NCBI GenBank assembly: GCA_019307815.1
Contig: JAFDIV010000003.1
Coordinates: 150,765 to 214,764 of the forward strand
Reading direction: 5' to 3'
From: Deltaproteobacteria bacterium
Lineage (GTDB): Bacteria > Desulfobacterota > DSM-4660 > Desulfatiglandales > Desulfatiglandaceae
Length of the DNA: 64,000 nt
Part shown: piece by piece, positions 18,342-27,652 of the stretch
Numbering within the stretch: the first letter of the stretch is position 1
Layout: the number at the start of each line of letters is the position of its first letter
The notes under the pieces: model-generated
Database searches by the model: none
What the model was told of the DNA's origin: nothing
The model's input: only the letters and a program-made list of their open reading frames with translations
Made by a program: the position numbers and the translations under genes

Positions 18342-18617
18342 TGTATTTAGCCTCCGGAATTCTCCCTTTAGGGATGCTCAATGACCTGAGCTACGTCCCA
18401 ATTTCTAATGGACTTTGCCATTAAATCATGCTATTTGACGAAATTCAATTGAAAAACCATTGGGTTCTGTTTACCTGCCCTTAGCCAATCCCCTTAAGGG
18501 CGAATTGTTATTTATGGGCTTATATAGGTTCTGGCAGGCCACTGCCCAGTGGACCAAAAATACGGGCTCAGGGGTGAGAGGATGGCGCGCAAAGACTCGT
18601 TTTGGGAGGTTAAGTAA

Positions 18618-20519
18618 ATGCTTCTAAGTCTCATGCGGAAGCACGCCAAATCGTGGCTGATCAAGTTTTTGATCGGGATCATTGCCATCGTTTTTATTTT
18701 TTACTTTGGATACTCATTTCGATCCCGCCGAGTGGTGAAAATCGCGTATGTGAACGGTGAGCCGATAACTGGGCTTGAATATGAAAAGGCTTACAGAGAT
18801 CTTGTAGAGGGGTTGAGGCGCCAGTACCGTGATCTTTGGAACGACAAATTGATCAAGAAGTTGAAGCTCAGGCAGAGGGCACTGGATGGTTTGATCGAAA
18901 GAAAACTCATAACCCATGAGGCAAAACGTTTGGGTTTGAGTGTTACAGAGGAAGAGATACAGAAGGCGATTATGGAGTATCCTGCCTTTCAGGTGGGGGG
19001 GCGCTTTGACATAGGCCGCTATCGATCACTACTGCGGCAAAACCGTATGAAACCCGAGGATTTCGAAGGCTCCATTGCCATGGAACTGCTCCAGCAGAAG
19101 ATCAGGGGATTTCTTTGGGCCTTTGTCCCCGTGACAGAACAGGAGATCAAAGACAGGTATACCTATGCCAATGAGAAGGTCAAAATAGGGTTTGTGAGGT
19201 TCGCACCAAAGCGCTTCAAGGAATCAGTTAAAGTACAAGGGAAGGAATTAAAGGCCTTCTTCAAGCAACACCAGGAAGAATTCAGGGTCCCTGAGAAAAT
19301 CAGGCTTAGATATATCGTTATTGATCCAAAGACCTTTGAAGACAAGGTCAAGATTACAGACCAACAGGTCCAGGAGTATTACGAATATAACTTGGACAAA
19401 TACAGGGTAAAGAAACGGGTTAGAGCCAGGCACATTCTCTTTCGCCTCAAGCCCAATGCCACTAAGGAGGAAGAGGAAAAGGTTAAGAAAAGGGCTGAAG
19501 CTGTGTTAAAAGAGGCCAGGGCAGGTAAGGATTTCGCACAACTGGCAAAGAAGTATTCAGAAGGGCCCACAAGATCTCAAGGTGGTGACCTGGGTTACTT
19601 TCAGAGGGGAATGATGGTAAAGCCCTTTGAAGATGCCGCCTTCAGATTAAAGAAAGGGGAAATCAGTAACTTGATCAAGACCCGATTTGGCTATCACATT
19701 ATAAAGATGGAGGACATAAAAGAGGCCAGGACCAAATCTTTGGAAGAGGTGAGGCCAGAAATCAAAAAGATCTTGACCCAAAATGCCTGTAAGGAGCTGG
19801 CCAACGACAAGGGATTGAATCTTATTGATCAGATGCCTTATGAGGTGGATCTGGAAAAGTATGCAAAAGACCATGGCATGCACGTCAAATATACGGATTT
19901 CTTTTCCGATAAGGATCCGATCCCTGGGCTGGGCGGCACCCAAAAGCTGAGAGAGTCCCTTTTCGTCCTAGGTAAAGATGAAACCACTGATCTTATTGAG
20001 TTGGACGGGAAATTCTATATATTTCAGGTGGCTGAAAGAAGGCCTTCCTATCTTCCCAAACTCGAGGAGGTGAAGGAAAAGGTAACCGAACGATTCATAT
20101 CTTACAAGGCTGCCCAGGCCGCCAAAGAAGCTGCCGAGGAATTCTTGAAAGCGGTCCGGTCAGGTAAGGATTGGAAGGCATTGGCCAAGAATCAGGGACT
20201 TAGGGTTGAGGAAACGGATTTCTTCAACCGAACCGGTAGTGTGCCCAAGATCGGTTACGCCCCTGAGCTTCAGGAGATGGCCTTTTCCCTTAGCAAGGAA
20301 AATCCGTATCCAGACTCGGTCTTCCAAAATGAAGCAGGTAGCTTTGTGATCAAATTCGAAGCCAGGAAAGGGATTGATCAAAAGGCCTTTGAAAAAGAAA
20401 AGGAAAAATACCGCTTTGCCATCCTATATGCCAAGCAGAACAGGCTTTTTGAAAAATGGCTGGAGGCCTTGAAGGTCAAGGCCCAGATCGAATTGGTTAC
20501 TCCGGTTGAAAAGGGCTAG
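18618..20519 (+). CDS. Membrane-anchored peptidyl-prolyl isomerase, PpiD/SurA type
   Basis: A 633-residue foldase. Residues about 14-34 form one transmembrane anchor (FLIGIIAIVFIFYFGYSF); then comes a SurA-like chaperone domain (EYEKAYRDLVEG to about residue 170), and a parvulin domain at about residues 265-370 with RARHILFRLKPNA, GKDFAQLAKKYSEG, GGDLGYFQRGMM and TRFGYHIIK. A second, weaker parvulin-like half follows. PpiD helps exported proteins fold at the periplasmic face of the inner membrane. The start is supported by GGAGG nine bases upstream. Monocistronic by spacing. Confidence 0.9.
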   Translation: MLLSLMRKHAKSWLIKFLIGIIAIVFIFYFGYSFRSRRVVKIAYVNGEPITGLEYEKAYRDLVEGLRRQYRDLWNDKLIKKLKLRQRALDGLIERKLITHEAKRLGLSVTEEEIQKAIMEYPAFQVGGRFDIGRYRSLLRQNRMKPEDFEGSIAMELLQQKIRGFLWAFVPVTEQEIKDRYTYANEKVKIGFVRFAPKRFKESVKVQGKELKAFFKQHQEEFRVPEKIRLRYIVIDPKTFEDKVKITDQQVQEYYEYNLDKYRVKKRVRARHILFRLKPNATKEEEEKVKKRAEAVLKEARAGKDFAQLAKKYSEGPTRSQGGDLGYFQRGMMVKPFEDAAFRLKKGEISNLIKTRFGYHIIKMEDIKEARTKSLEEVRPEIKKILTQNACKELANDKGLNLIDQMPYEVDLEKYAKDHGMHVKYTDFFSDKDPIPGLGGTQKLRESLFVLGKDETTDLIELDGKFYIFQVAERRPSYLPKLEEVKEKVTERFISYKAAQAAKEAAEEFLKAVRSGKDWKALAKNQGLRVEETDFFNRTGSVPKIGYAPELQEMAFSLSKENPYPDSVFQNEAGSFVIKFEARKGIDQKAFEKEKEKYRFAILYAKQNRLFEKWLEALKVKAQIELVTPVEKG

Positions 20520-20613
20520 ATAATTGCAGCCCCTAGACCAATAGGAAACCCTCCCACTGGGAAAATTTTTTCGTATACCAAAATCAAGAAGAACAGCAGA
20601 ATCTTGAATAGGG

Positions 20614-20674
20614 AATATGGAATGTAGAAGGGCTATTTTATGATTCTGCGGTTCGATATTCGACATTCGATATT
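20614..20674. repeat. Imperfect inverted repeat between ppiD-like and DUF1285 genes
   Basis: An arm AATATGGAATGTAGAA (20614-20629) pairs at 14 of 16 positions with TTCGACATTCGATATT (20659-20674). The right side also contains tandem TTCGATATTCGA units. It lies in a convergent gap of 170 bases. It could end transcripts or be a decayed selfish hairpin; the style is like the other A/T-rich repeats in this window. Confidence 0.4.
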
Positions 20675-20689
20675 AAATCTCTGTCCCCT

Positions 20690-21193
20690 TCAACTGACTG
20701 GTCCCGATTTATCCCTTGAGGGTTTGATGGGATATTTTTTCCCTTGCAATAAGAGATAAAAGCTTCCCCCTTCCTCCATTATCTTCTCTGCCAGCTGATA
20801 ATAGGCAGGTCGCAAAAAGCGGGCTGGAAAGGTCCCATTTTTAACTTGGCAGTAGAGCACATCTTCCTTGCCTATAAAAAGGGTTTCTGGGGCCAAGGCC
20901 TCTGTGGAGCCGTCGCTAAGATGCAGGATGGCCCTTTCTTCCTTTCCATTGCCACCACTGAAATCTACTTGACGCACCACATAGGCGGTATCTTCCACTT
21001 CTATGTAGCATCGTTGTCCATTCCAGTTGATAACATATCGGCCCTTATCATCCAGCTCCATATGTTCAAAGAAAAATTGAACAAAACCAGGGTGTATGAT
21101 TTCTGCACCTTGGTGATACCATTTTCCTTCTTTATCTATATGAATCAGACAGGGTGGAAGATCATCAATCTTGGGTTCGGGACCCTTATCCAT
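20690..21193 (-). CDS. DUF1285-like protein
   Basis: A 167-residue protein without signal peptide or membrane helix. The segment PPCLIHIDKEGKWYHQGAEI at about residues 13-32, followed by YVINWNGQRCYIEVEDTAYVV, is the usual opening of DUF1285 proteins (start IxxDG.W.h.G). The rest looks beta-rich (ALHLSDGS, LYCQVKNGTFPARF). Known structures are two-domain beta folds with unclear ligand. The ATG lies within the last eight bases of the preceding gene, so the two are coupled. Confidence 0.7.
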   Translation of the reverse strand: MDKGPEPKIDDLPPCLIHIDKEGKWYHQGAEIIHPGFVQFFFEHMELDDKGRYVINWNGQRCYIEVEDTAYVVRQVDFSGGNGKEERAILHLSDGSTEALAPETLFIGKEDVLYCQVKNGTFPARFLRPAYYQLAEKIMEEGGSFYLLLQGKKYPIKPSRDKSGPVS

Positions 21194-21506
21194 GGGGCTT
21201 TGTCCTCCTTCTTCGTGTCTTTCGGTGTTTCCCTGAGCCGGCCTTGGGCGGGGTAATCCCGCGTTGTTTTAGCCACTGCGAGGCCTCCTCATGCAGATCT
21301 TTGAGAGGTGAGCGGACCACAATAGCCTTATACATTTCAATTTCGGCCAGCTCATCACTAAGCCCTAGGCAATGGGAAAGTTTTCCCGCTTGACCCGGGT
21401 GAGTGGCAACAAAGGCCTTGAATCGCTTTACATCCCTTTGCCTGAGTATACGGTTTAGGCCTCGGTGGAAGTTTGCGTATCCCTGCTCAATCTCTCTGTC
21501 GTCCAT
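21186..21506 (-). CDS. Hypothetical small protein
   Basis: A 106-residue protein I do not recognise. The body is predicted helical (NFHRGLNRILRQRDVKRFKAFV, ELAEIEMYKAIV, LHEEASQWLKQRG) and the tail is strongly basic (KHRKTRRRRTK), which could bind nucleic acid. It overlaps the DUF1285 gene start by eight bases, so both are likely one transcript. No membrane segment. Confidence 0.65.
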   Translation of the reverse strand: MDDREIEQGYANFHRGLNRILRQRDVKRFKAFVATHPGQAGKLSHCLGLSDELAEIEMYKAIVVRSPLKDLHEEASQWLKQRGITPPKAGSGKHRKTRRRRTKPHG

Positions 21507-21711
21507 TGCTCAACTAGCCTGCAGAGCCTTGGTTCATATGGTTATGACCAGTTCCATTTAGAGATATTTACTATAAGTCATCTGAGTGGTCAGGTCAATG
21601 TGAGGTCAGCCCAAATCCTTCTTGACAATGGGGAGGGTTTCCATAACAATTAGGAATCATTAAAAGTTCCGATCAATTTCACATAATCCAAACAACAACG
21701 GAGGAAGAGAC

Positions 21712-22611
21712 ATGCCAGATGCAAGTGGACTTATGGAACAAAGGGACCCATCCCAGGTCCCTTCCAGTGAGGGTGTAAAGGGTATGAAAAGGGCCATTAA
21801 GGGGGCTGAGTCCCTTGACTGGGGAATGAGAAACCGCCTCTCAAGGCTCATTAGGGAGGATGGACACTGCCAGTTTCTTCCCATAGATCATGGATACTTT
21901 CAGGGGCCTACCCGGTGCCTGGAAAGACCAGGTGAGACTATCAAGGATTTACTTTCTTATGCAGACGGGTTGTTCGTCACAAGGGGGGTGCTTAGAAGCT
22001 GTGTGGATCCGGATACAGATACACCAATTATCTTGAGGGTATCTGGCGGAACCTCAGTGGTGGGCAACGACCTGGCCAATGAGGTTATCACCACCTCCGT
22101 GGAAGAGATGATACGGTTGAATGTAGCGGCTGTGGGCTTGTCCATCTTTGTGGGAAGCGACTACGAAAGACAGACCCTGGAGAACCTGGCGGTACTCATT
22201 AATGAGTGTGAGGATTACGGTATCCCTGTAATGGCTGTCACGGCTGTGGGCAAGGAGCTTGAAAAGCGAACCGCCCGTTATCTGGCCCTTAGTTGCCGGA
22301 TTGCCGCAGAACTGGGGGCAAAAATCGTCAAAACATATTATTGTCCTGAGGGCTTTGAAAAGGTAGTGGACGGCTGCCCAGTGCCTGTGGTTATTGCTGG
22401 CGGGCCCAAGTGTGAGACCGAGCTGGAGGTGTTCGAATTTGTCTATGATGGCATGCAGAAGGGGGCAATAGGCGTCAACCTTGGCCGAAATGTGTGGCAG
22501 AACCCCCATCCTGTGGCCATGATGCGGTCGCTCAATGGGATCATCCATGAGGGCCTCACACCCAAGCAGGCTGCGGAGCGATATAGGGAGCAGCTTAGTG
22601 CTGGGGGCTGA
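21712..22611 (+). CDS. LsrF-like class I (DhnA-type) aldolase / thiolase
   Basis: A 299-residue protein closely following E. coli LsrF in order: ALDWGMxxRLSR-like start (ESLDWGMRNRLSRL), DHGYFQGPT, TRGVLRS, the Schiff-base region AKIVKTYYCPEGFEKVV with the catalytic Lys, and the end VNLGRNVWQNPHPVAMM. LsrF degrades phospho-AI-2 by a thiolase reaction; relatives are fructose-bisphosphate and heptulosonate synthases. No lsr operon (kinase or ABC transporter) is present, and the gene heads a group with a zinc dehydrogenase and a class II aldolase, so the substrate may be another ketose phosphate. GGAGGAAG is five bases before the ATG. Confidence 0.8.
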   Translation: MPDASGLMEQRDPSQVPSSEGVKGMKRAIKGAESLDWGMRNRLSRLIREDGHCQFLPIDHGYFQGPTRCLERPGETIKDLLSYADGLFVTRGVLRSCVDPDTDTPIILRVSGGTSVVGNDLANEVITTSVEEMIRLNVAAVGLSIFVGSDYERQTLENLAVLINECEDYGIPVMAVTAVGKELEKRTARYLALSCRIAAELGAKIVKTYYCPEGFEKVVDGCPVPVVIAGGPKCETELEVFEFVYDGMQKGAIGVNLGRNVWQNPHPVAMMRSLNGIIHEGLTPKQAAERYREQLSAGG

Positions 22612-22676
22612 ACAAATATGCCAAAGCCATAAAACTCCTAAGCTGAATGAAGTGAAAGACCAAAGGATTGCCCCGA

Positions 22677-22792
22677 AATGCCAAATGTCAAAGCACCAAT
22701 ATCAAATTGCCCTTCGCCGTGAGTCTACCTATCCTATAGTGTTTTTTGGACCTTTTTGTTCATTTGATATTTGGATTTTAGCATTTGACATT
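22677..22792. repeat. Long imperfect inverted repeat, A/T-rich intergenic element
   Basis: The left arm 22677-22707 starts AATGCCAAATGTCAAAGC, and the right arm 22762-22792 contains the mirror sequence ending AGCATTTGACATT. About 26 of 31 positions pair. The right arm is also the same type as 32879-32908 (TTTGACATTTGG and so on), so this is a repeated family, possibly a MITE remnant. It separates the aldolase gene from the dehydrogenase gene. Confidence 0.5.
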
Positions 22793-22872
22793 GACGATCG
22801 GGTGGTGAATACAGGGTTATGTGAAATACGCTTCCGCAATGGAGTAAGGCTAGTTTTCATTTAGGAGATGGT

Positions 22873-23904
22873 ATGCGGGTATTGATGTATTATAGCAATA
22901 GTGACGTGCGGGTGGAGGAAATGCCCGTGCCAAAGATCGGGCCTGGAGAAATCCTCATGAGGGTGCAGGCCAGTGGCATATGTGGAAGCGATGTAATGGA
23001 GTGGTACCGGCGGGATAAGGTGCCACTAGTCTTGGGACACGAGGTGGCAGGCGATGTGGTGGAGATAGGCGAAGGCGTGGAAAAGTTCAAGCCCGGGGAG
23101 CGCGTGGCAGCAACCCACCATGTGCCCTGCAATACCTGCCACTATTGCCTAAGCGGTCATCATACCGTTTGCGAGACGCTTCTCAAGCGCACTGCATTTT
23201 ACCCTGGAGGGTTCGCCGAGTTTGTCAGGATTCCTGCCATTAACGTGGATCGAGGTGTGTTTCACATACCTGAGGGTGTATCCTATGATCAGGCCTCATT
23301 TATGGAGCCCCTGGCCTGTGTCTTGAGGGGCCAGAGAAACGGGAGATTTCGGCCCGGCCAATCGGTGCTGGTACTGGGAAGTGGCATATCCGGCCTTCTC
23401 CATGTGGGCCTGGCCAGGGCTATGGGAGCCGGCCTGGTAGTGGCTGCTGATACCATTGCCTATCGCCTGGAAAAGGCCAAGGAAATGGGGGCCCACTTGG
23501 CATTGCGGGCAGATGAATCCATTATAGAACCCCTTTGCCAGGCCAATAATGGCTACCTGGCCGATCTGGTGATTATCTGTTACGAGGGATTTATCCCCCT
23601 GGCCCTGAAATGTGTGGAAAGAGGTGGAACGGTTCTGTTTTTTGCTGGCGCCTCTGAAGGGGCAACAATTCCGGCCACCATTAATTCCCTTTTTTGGCGG
23701 ACCGAGATTACCCTTACCAGTACCTATGCAGGGAGTCCGGGTGATTGTGATTTGGCCCTCAGACTCATAAAGGCAGGGGCTGTGGATGTGGAGAAGATTA
23801 TTACCCACAGGATGCCCATGGAGGAGGCACCGGCGGCCTTTGAAGCGGTGTGTTCGCCCACTGAACACCAATGTATCAAGGTGATTGTCAAACCGCAGCA
23901 ATAA
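22873..23904 (+). CDS. Zinc-dependent medium-chain alcohol/polyol dehydrogenase
   Basis: A 343-residue MDR dehydrogenase. The catalytic zinc ligands appear in ICGSDVMEW and LGHEVAGDV (residues about 36-64), the structural zinc in PCNTCHYCLSGHHTVC, and the NAD(P)-binding glycines in VLVLGSGISGL (about 170-180). It resembles threonine, sorbitol and related polyol dehydrogenases. It lies between two aldolase-type genes and 17 bases before the class II aldolase, so it probably oxidises a polyol or sugar alcohol feeding that pathway. Exact substrate unknown. Confidence 0.88.
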   Translation: MRVLMYYSNSDVRVEEMPVPKIGPGEILMRVQASGICGSDVMEWYRRDKVPLVLGHEVAGDVVEIGEGVEKFKPGERVAATHHVPCNTCHYCLSGHHTVCETLLKRTAFYPGGFAEFVRIPAINVDRGVFHIPEGVSYDQASFMEPLACVLRGQRNGRFRPGQSVLVLGSGISGLLHVGLARAMGAGLVVAADTIAYRLEKAKEMGAHLALRADESIIEPLCQANNGYLADLVIICYEGFIPLALKCVERGGTVLFFAGASEGATIPATINSLFWRTEITLTSTYAGSPGDCDLALRLIKAGAVDVEKIITHRMPMEEAPAAFEAVCSPTEHQCIKVIVKPQQ

Positions 23905-23921
23905 CGGAAAGGAGGACAGCT

Positions 23922-25217
23922 ATGAGTTCCATGGAAACAAAATTGAGTCCTGAGTTTGAAAAGGCATTGGACATAGGTCGACCGCCGAACATTGTAAGGC
24001 TGTTTCCCAATTCCAAGGCATTGATCGTCAGTGGCAAGGTCATTGATCGTGCCATGATCAAGAAGGGCAAGGCAATGACCATTGCCGCCAATGGCCGTAA
24101 TCATTTTGTCATAAGGGGTGCCTTAGCCGCAGCCCAAAGGGCCAATGCCGCGATCATCATAGAGATCGCCAAGTCCGAAGGAGGCAAATCCGCCTACTGT
24201 GCGGTCAACTACTGGAATCTGGCAAGGCAAGTGGATGCCATTTGTAACGAGCTGGGTATTACGGTCCCTATGGCAGTTCATGCGGATCATTATGGCATAA
24301 AAAGCAGAGAAGATGTTGAGATGGCAAAGGTGGAAATCCCTTCCATGTTTGATGCTGGGATTACCTCTATTGCCGTGGATGCCTCACATCTGCCTGATGA
24401 CGAAAACCTTTTGGCAAATATCGAGCTTAACCCCTATATTCCCAAATGGGCAGGTTACGAGACCGAAGTGGGCGAAATAAAAGGAAAGGAGGGTCTTTCC
24501 ACTGTTGAAGAGGCCCTCTTCTTGATCCAGGGCCTCAATGCCCATGACATCTTCCCGGATTGGATCGCCCTGAACAACGGCACGACCCATGGTATTGAAG
24601 AAAGCGACCAAGGCATACAGGTGGAGCTTACAAAGGAGATTCATCAGGCCCTGGCCAAGTACAAGGTCTCAGGGGCCCAGCATGGTACTTCGGGAAACAG
24701 CTCGGAGCGCCTGCGTCGTATTGCCCAGGAGACCAATACCACAAAGGCCAATGTGGCCACTGCCCTTCAAATGATCACGTGGGGCGTAAAGGTAAATGAC
24801 TATGGCAATGCCCTCCTGGATGAAAACGGAGAGTTCGTGAAGATGCCGGATCAGGGGGTTAGCCAAGAGTTATGGGTCGAGATGGTGGCCTATGCCAAAG
24901 AAAAGGGTCTGAAGGGAGGAAATTACAAGAAACTTAACCTGCCCTTTGAAAACAAGCTTCATGCCCTTCCAAAGGGGATTCGAGAGAGGATGGCAAAAGG
25001 CGTGGAGGATTTTGTGTATGATCTGCTCACCAATGTCTTCAATGCGGCCGATACCGCCCCTCTTGCCATTGAGGCCATTCTGGAAGCAGGCACCTATGAT
25101 TTGGGGCCTAAAGTGGGCAGGCTGGAGGATCCTTCAGAGTGGACTGAGGAGAAGATCCGGGAGAAGGCCAAGCGCCTTGGCTCGGACAAAGGCCCTAAAG
25201 GGGATTTTGATGATTAG
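23922..25217 (+). CDS. Class II aldolase (fructose-bisphosphate aldolase-like)
   Basis: A 431-residue aldolase. The metal and catalytic motifs are AVHADHYG (about residues 119-126), ITSIAVDASHLPDDEN, WIALNNGTTHG and the AQHGTSGNSSE phosphate loop (about 257-267). It is longer than the E. coli-type enzyme (about 360) through C-terminal and inserted segments. It cleaves a ketose phosphate into two trioses or similar. The ATG at 23922 follows AAAGGAGG at a good distance; an in-frame start within the dehydrogenase was rejected. Adjacent dehydrogenase and LsrF-like aldolase suggest a dedicated sugar route. Confidence 0.85.
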   Translation: MSSMETKLSPEFEKALDIGRPPNIVRLFPNSKALIVSGKVIDRAMIKKGKAMTIAANGRNHFVIRGALAAAQRANAAIIIEIAKSEGGKSAYCAVNYWNLARQVDAICNELGITVPMAVHADHYGIKSREDVEMAKVEIPSMFDAGITSIAVDASHLPDDENLLANIELNPYIPKWAGYETEVGEIKGKEGLSTVEEALFLIQGLNAHDIFPDWIALNNGTTHGIEESDQGIQVELTKEIHQALAKYKVSGAQHGTSGNSSERLRRIAQETNTTKANVATALQMITWGVKVNDYGNALLDENGEFVKMPDQGVSQELWVEMVAYAKEKGLKGGNYKKLNLPFENKLHALPKGIRERMAKGVEDFVYDLLTNVFNAADTAPLAIEAILEAGTYDLGPKVGRLEDPSEWTEEKIREKAKRLGSDKGPKGDFDD

Positions 25218-25241
25218 ATGTAACAGGGAGACGGGTTCCTG

Positions 25242-26276
25242 ATGAACAGTGGTGATGTTTTGGGCCAGACAGGGCATCTATGGGTTAAAGATCTTACTGA
25301 AGAAGGTCAGGTAGAGGGGCTTTACCTTGTAAAGGAAAAGAAAACCGGGACTACCCGTAGGGGGGATGCCTACGTCAGTGTCACACTGGCCGACAGGACA
25401 GGAGAGGTTGAGGGTAGGATCTGGGAAAAGGCCAGGGAACTCGGCTCCCTTTTCAAGGAAGGGGACATAATAAAGATTCAGGGCACTGTCAGTTCTTATA
25501 GGGATCAGATTCAAATCACCATCTCTAACCTTGAACTCTGGCAGGGAGAGGTGGATGTTCAATTGTTTATTGAATCCACACCCAGGGATATCCCGGAAAT
25601 GGCCGCCTCTCTCATGGTTATTGTTAAACGGATCGGAGAGGCAAAACTCAGGAAACTGGCCGAGCGATTTTTGAATGACAGAGATTTTATGGACAAATTC
25701 AAAAAGGCGCCGGCTGCAAAACATTTTCACCATAACTATTTGGGGGGACTGTTGGAGCACACCCTCTCGGTATGTGAACTGGCCGAACAGGTAAAGGCAC
25801 ATTATCCAGATCTGGATGGTGATCTTTTGGTTGCCGGGGCCTTTCTCCATGATATTGGAAAGGTCAGGGAACTTCAGTGGGACCTCCATATTGATTATAC
25901 AGATGAAGGAAGACTGTTGGGGCACGTGGTATTGGGTTGCATGATGTTGGAAGAGAAACTGGCTCATATGAAAGGGTTCCCTCAGGAGTTGGCATTGCGG
26001 CTTAAGCATCTTATTTTGAGCCATCACGGTCAATTTGAGTTTGGCTCTCCAAAGAGGCCCAAGTTTAGAGAGGCCTTTGCCCTTCATCTCATAGATGATC
26101 TGGATGCCAAGATGAACGGCCTGGAAAGATTCATGCAACAAGACCGGAAAGAGGGAGCCTGGACAGAGTATAATCGACTTTTTGAACGATACTTATTGAA
26201 GGGCGAACTGGAGGCTAGGGCTGAGAGGGAGGCAGAGGATAGGGGCCCGGAAGGCAGGCAGGAAAGACTTTTCTGA
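25242..26276 (+). CDS. YhaM-like 3'-5' exoribonuclease (OB-fold plus HD domain)
   Basis: A 344-residue protein with an N-terminal OB-fold (about residues 20-110; VEGLYLVKEKKTG, YVSVTLADRTGEVEGRIW) and an HD hydrolase domain with HHNYLGGLLEHTLSV (about 165-179), GAFLHDIGKV and LILSHHGQFEFG. This is the arrangement of YhaM, a manganese-dependent 3'-5' exonuclease in RNA turnover. It begins 24 bases after the aldolase gene and might be cotranscribed. Confidence 0.88.
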   Translation: MNSGDVLGQTGHLWVKDLTEEGQVEGLYLVKEKKTGTTRRGDAYVSVTLADRTGEVEGRIWEKARELGSLFKEGDIIKIQGTVSSYRDQIQITISNLELWQGEVDVQLFIESTPRDIPEMAASLMVIVKRIGEAKLRKLAERFLNDRDFMDKFKKAPAAKHFHHNYLGGLLEHTLSVCELAEQVKAHYPDLDGDLLVAGAFLHDIGKVRELQWDLHIDYTDEGRLLGHVVLGCMMLEEKLAHMKGFPQELALRLKHLILSHHGQFEFGSPKRPKFREAFALHLIDDLDAKMNGLERFMQQDRKEGAWTEYNRLFERYLLKGELEARAEREAEDRGPEGRQERLF

Positions 26277-26349
26277 GGGTTAACTTCAAGCCAAAACGAG
26301 AGGCGATATATTCGCGGGGCAATAGAATATTATGGCCGTGGAGCAGCAT

Positions 26350-26751
26350 ATGGATCATAGGAGACGCAGGTTCCTCAGATGGGTGGGGGGTGGGCTGCTT
26401 GTTATGCTTCTTGTCTTTTTCCGCTCTGCAGTAAAAGGTCACCGCCTGTATCTAAAACAGCAACAGAAGCCTTTACGGCTCCCTTTGGACTTATCTGAAG
26501 GGCTTTCGTTTCACGGTAAGGTGATCGTGGTTCGGGATGGAGACGAGTACCATGTATTTTCTGCCAGGTGTGCTCACTTGGGCTGTATTGTGGATCGGAC
26601 AGATAAAGACACCCTAGTATGCCCATGCCACGGGTCGCGCTATTCCCTTAACGGCCGCCTGTTGCAAGGGCCTGCCACGCATGATCTTGTACCATTGCGG
26701 TTTCGTATTGACTCAAAGGAGAACAGTTTAGTCATTGAACAGCCCGCCTGA
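26350..26751 (+). CDS. Rieske [2Fe-2S] protein of a bc-type complex
   Basis: A 133-residue Rieske protein. Residues about 4-25 (RRRFLRWVGGGLLVMLLVFF) form a Tat-like signal anchor. The cluster motifs are CAHLGC and CPCHGS, with two Cys and two His each in canonical order. It would take electrons from quinol in a cytochrome bc-type complex at the outer face of the membrane. The ATG at 26350 has GGAG at six bases; a start at 26332 would add six residues. It overlaps the cytochrome b gene start by 17 bases, and the 12-heme cytochrome follows. Confidence 0.9.
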   Translation: MDHRRRRFLRWVGGGLLVMLLVFFRSAVKGHRLYLKQQQKPLRLPLDLSEGLSFHGKVIVVRDGDEYHVFSARCAHLGCIVDRTDKDTLVCPCHGSRYSLNGRLLQGPATHDLVPLRFRIDSKENSLVIEQPA

Positions 26752-27652
26752 TGATCATCCCCACCTGCTGAGCAGGTTTTTTGATTCATGGAACCGCTTG
26801 TTTCCCAGCGGGGGTCTGCTTTGTCTCGGGGCCCTATGGGTTGCTATTGTCTCGGGTATTGTCCTGGCCCTGCCCTATGATATGACCAAGCCCTATGACT
26901 CCTTACAAGTCATCCTTATTGCAAATCCAGCAGGGGCATTTTTCCGTGCCATACATTACTGGAGCGCAGACCTTTTCCTGATATTTGCCAGTTGGCACCT
27001 GATAGAGCAATTAAGCCGGAGAGGGGAGCAGGAGGTCCCCAAAGGCATTTGGCTGCGATTGGTCCTTTCCATTCCCTTTATTCTCTATGTCATGATTTCT
27101 GGGTTTATTCTAAAGGGTGATAGGGAGGGGACACTGGCAAGACAGGTGCTAGGTGGCCTATTGGGTACTGTCCCTGTTGTGGCAAAGACCATCCGGTTTA
27201 TCACCTTGGGCTTACCTGATAACCTGAGCGTGATCTATCTCCACCACATTGCAACAAGCACCCTTGTAATCCTAATAATCAGCATTGAACATGCCCGTCG
27301 TATATGGCCTGAGTGGCGTTCATTTATCTATATGCTCTCGCTTTCGGTTATTTTAAGCGCATTTAAAATACCAAGCCTTCACGATGGGCTTAATCCGGTG
27401 GTCAAAGGTCCCTGGTATATGCTGGGCCTACAGGAGGTTTTACATTGGACCTCATATCCCGGCTGGATCTTGGCCTTTGGGGCCTTGGTGCTTTTGCTGC
27501 TCTATGGTCTTCCGTTCATGCCAGTACCATGGTCTCAACAGATCAAGCGGGGAATGTTGCTCCTTCTTGTGCTTTACCTTGCCCTAATCATTGTGGGATG
27601 GCTATTTCGTGGGGCCAACTGGCAGTGGGTGACACCGTGGGCAAGGCCATGA
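26735..27652 (+). CDS. Cytochrome b of a bc-type quinol oxidoreductase
   Basis: A 305-residue cytochrome b. The four heme-binding His are at the right spacing: AIHYWSADLF...SWH (14 apart) and LHH...IEH (15 apart). The quinol-site segment PWYMLGLQEVLHW follows, and the C-terminal part carries further membrane helices, so it resembles a cytochrome b6 plus part of subunit IV. The start is a TTG at 26735 inside the Rieske gene. The product with the Rieske protein and the multiheme cytochrome next door would form a quinol:cytochrome c oxidoreductase. Confidence 0.88.
   Translation: MNSPPDDHPHLLSRFFDSWNRLFPSGGLLCLGALWVAIVSGIVLALPYDMTKPYDSLQVILIANPAGAFFRAIHYWSADLFLIFASWHLIEQLSRRGEQEVPKGIWLRLVLSIPFILYVMISGFILKGDREGTLARQVLGGLLGTVPVVAKTIRFITLGLPDNLSVIYLHHIATSTLVILIISIEHARRIWPEWRSFIYMLSLSVILSAFKIPSLHDGLNPVVKGPWYMLGLQEVLHWTSYPGWILAFGALVLLLLYGLPFMPVPWSQQIKRGMLLLLVLYLALIIVGWLFRGANWQWVTPWARP

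Noticed and set aside
18530..18548. TGGCAGG...TGCC before the ppiD-like gene as a sigma-54 site
   Set aside because: GG to GC spacing is 9 instead of 10 bases and the rest of the consensus fails.
20552..20570. TCCCACTGGGA followed by an A/T run after the ppiD-like gene as a terminator
   Set aside because: The stem is only four pairs; too weak to support.
22535..22864. Open frame across the inverted repeat after the LsrF-like gene
   Set aside because: It reads through a repeat and has no family signature.
25278..26141. Long minus-strand open frame opposite the YhaM-like gene
   Set aside because: No family features; it is the antisense shadow of a well-supported gene.
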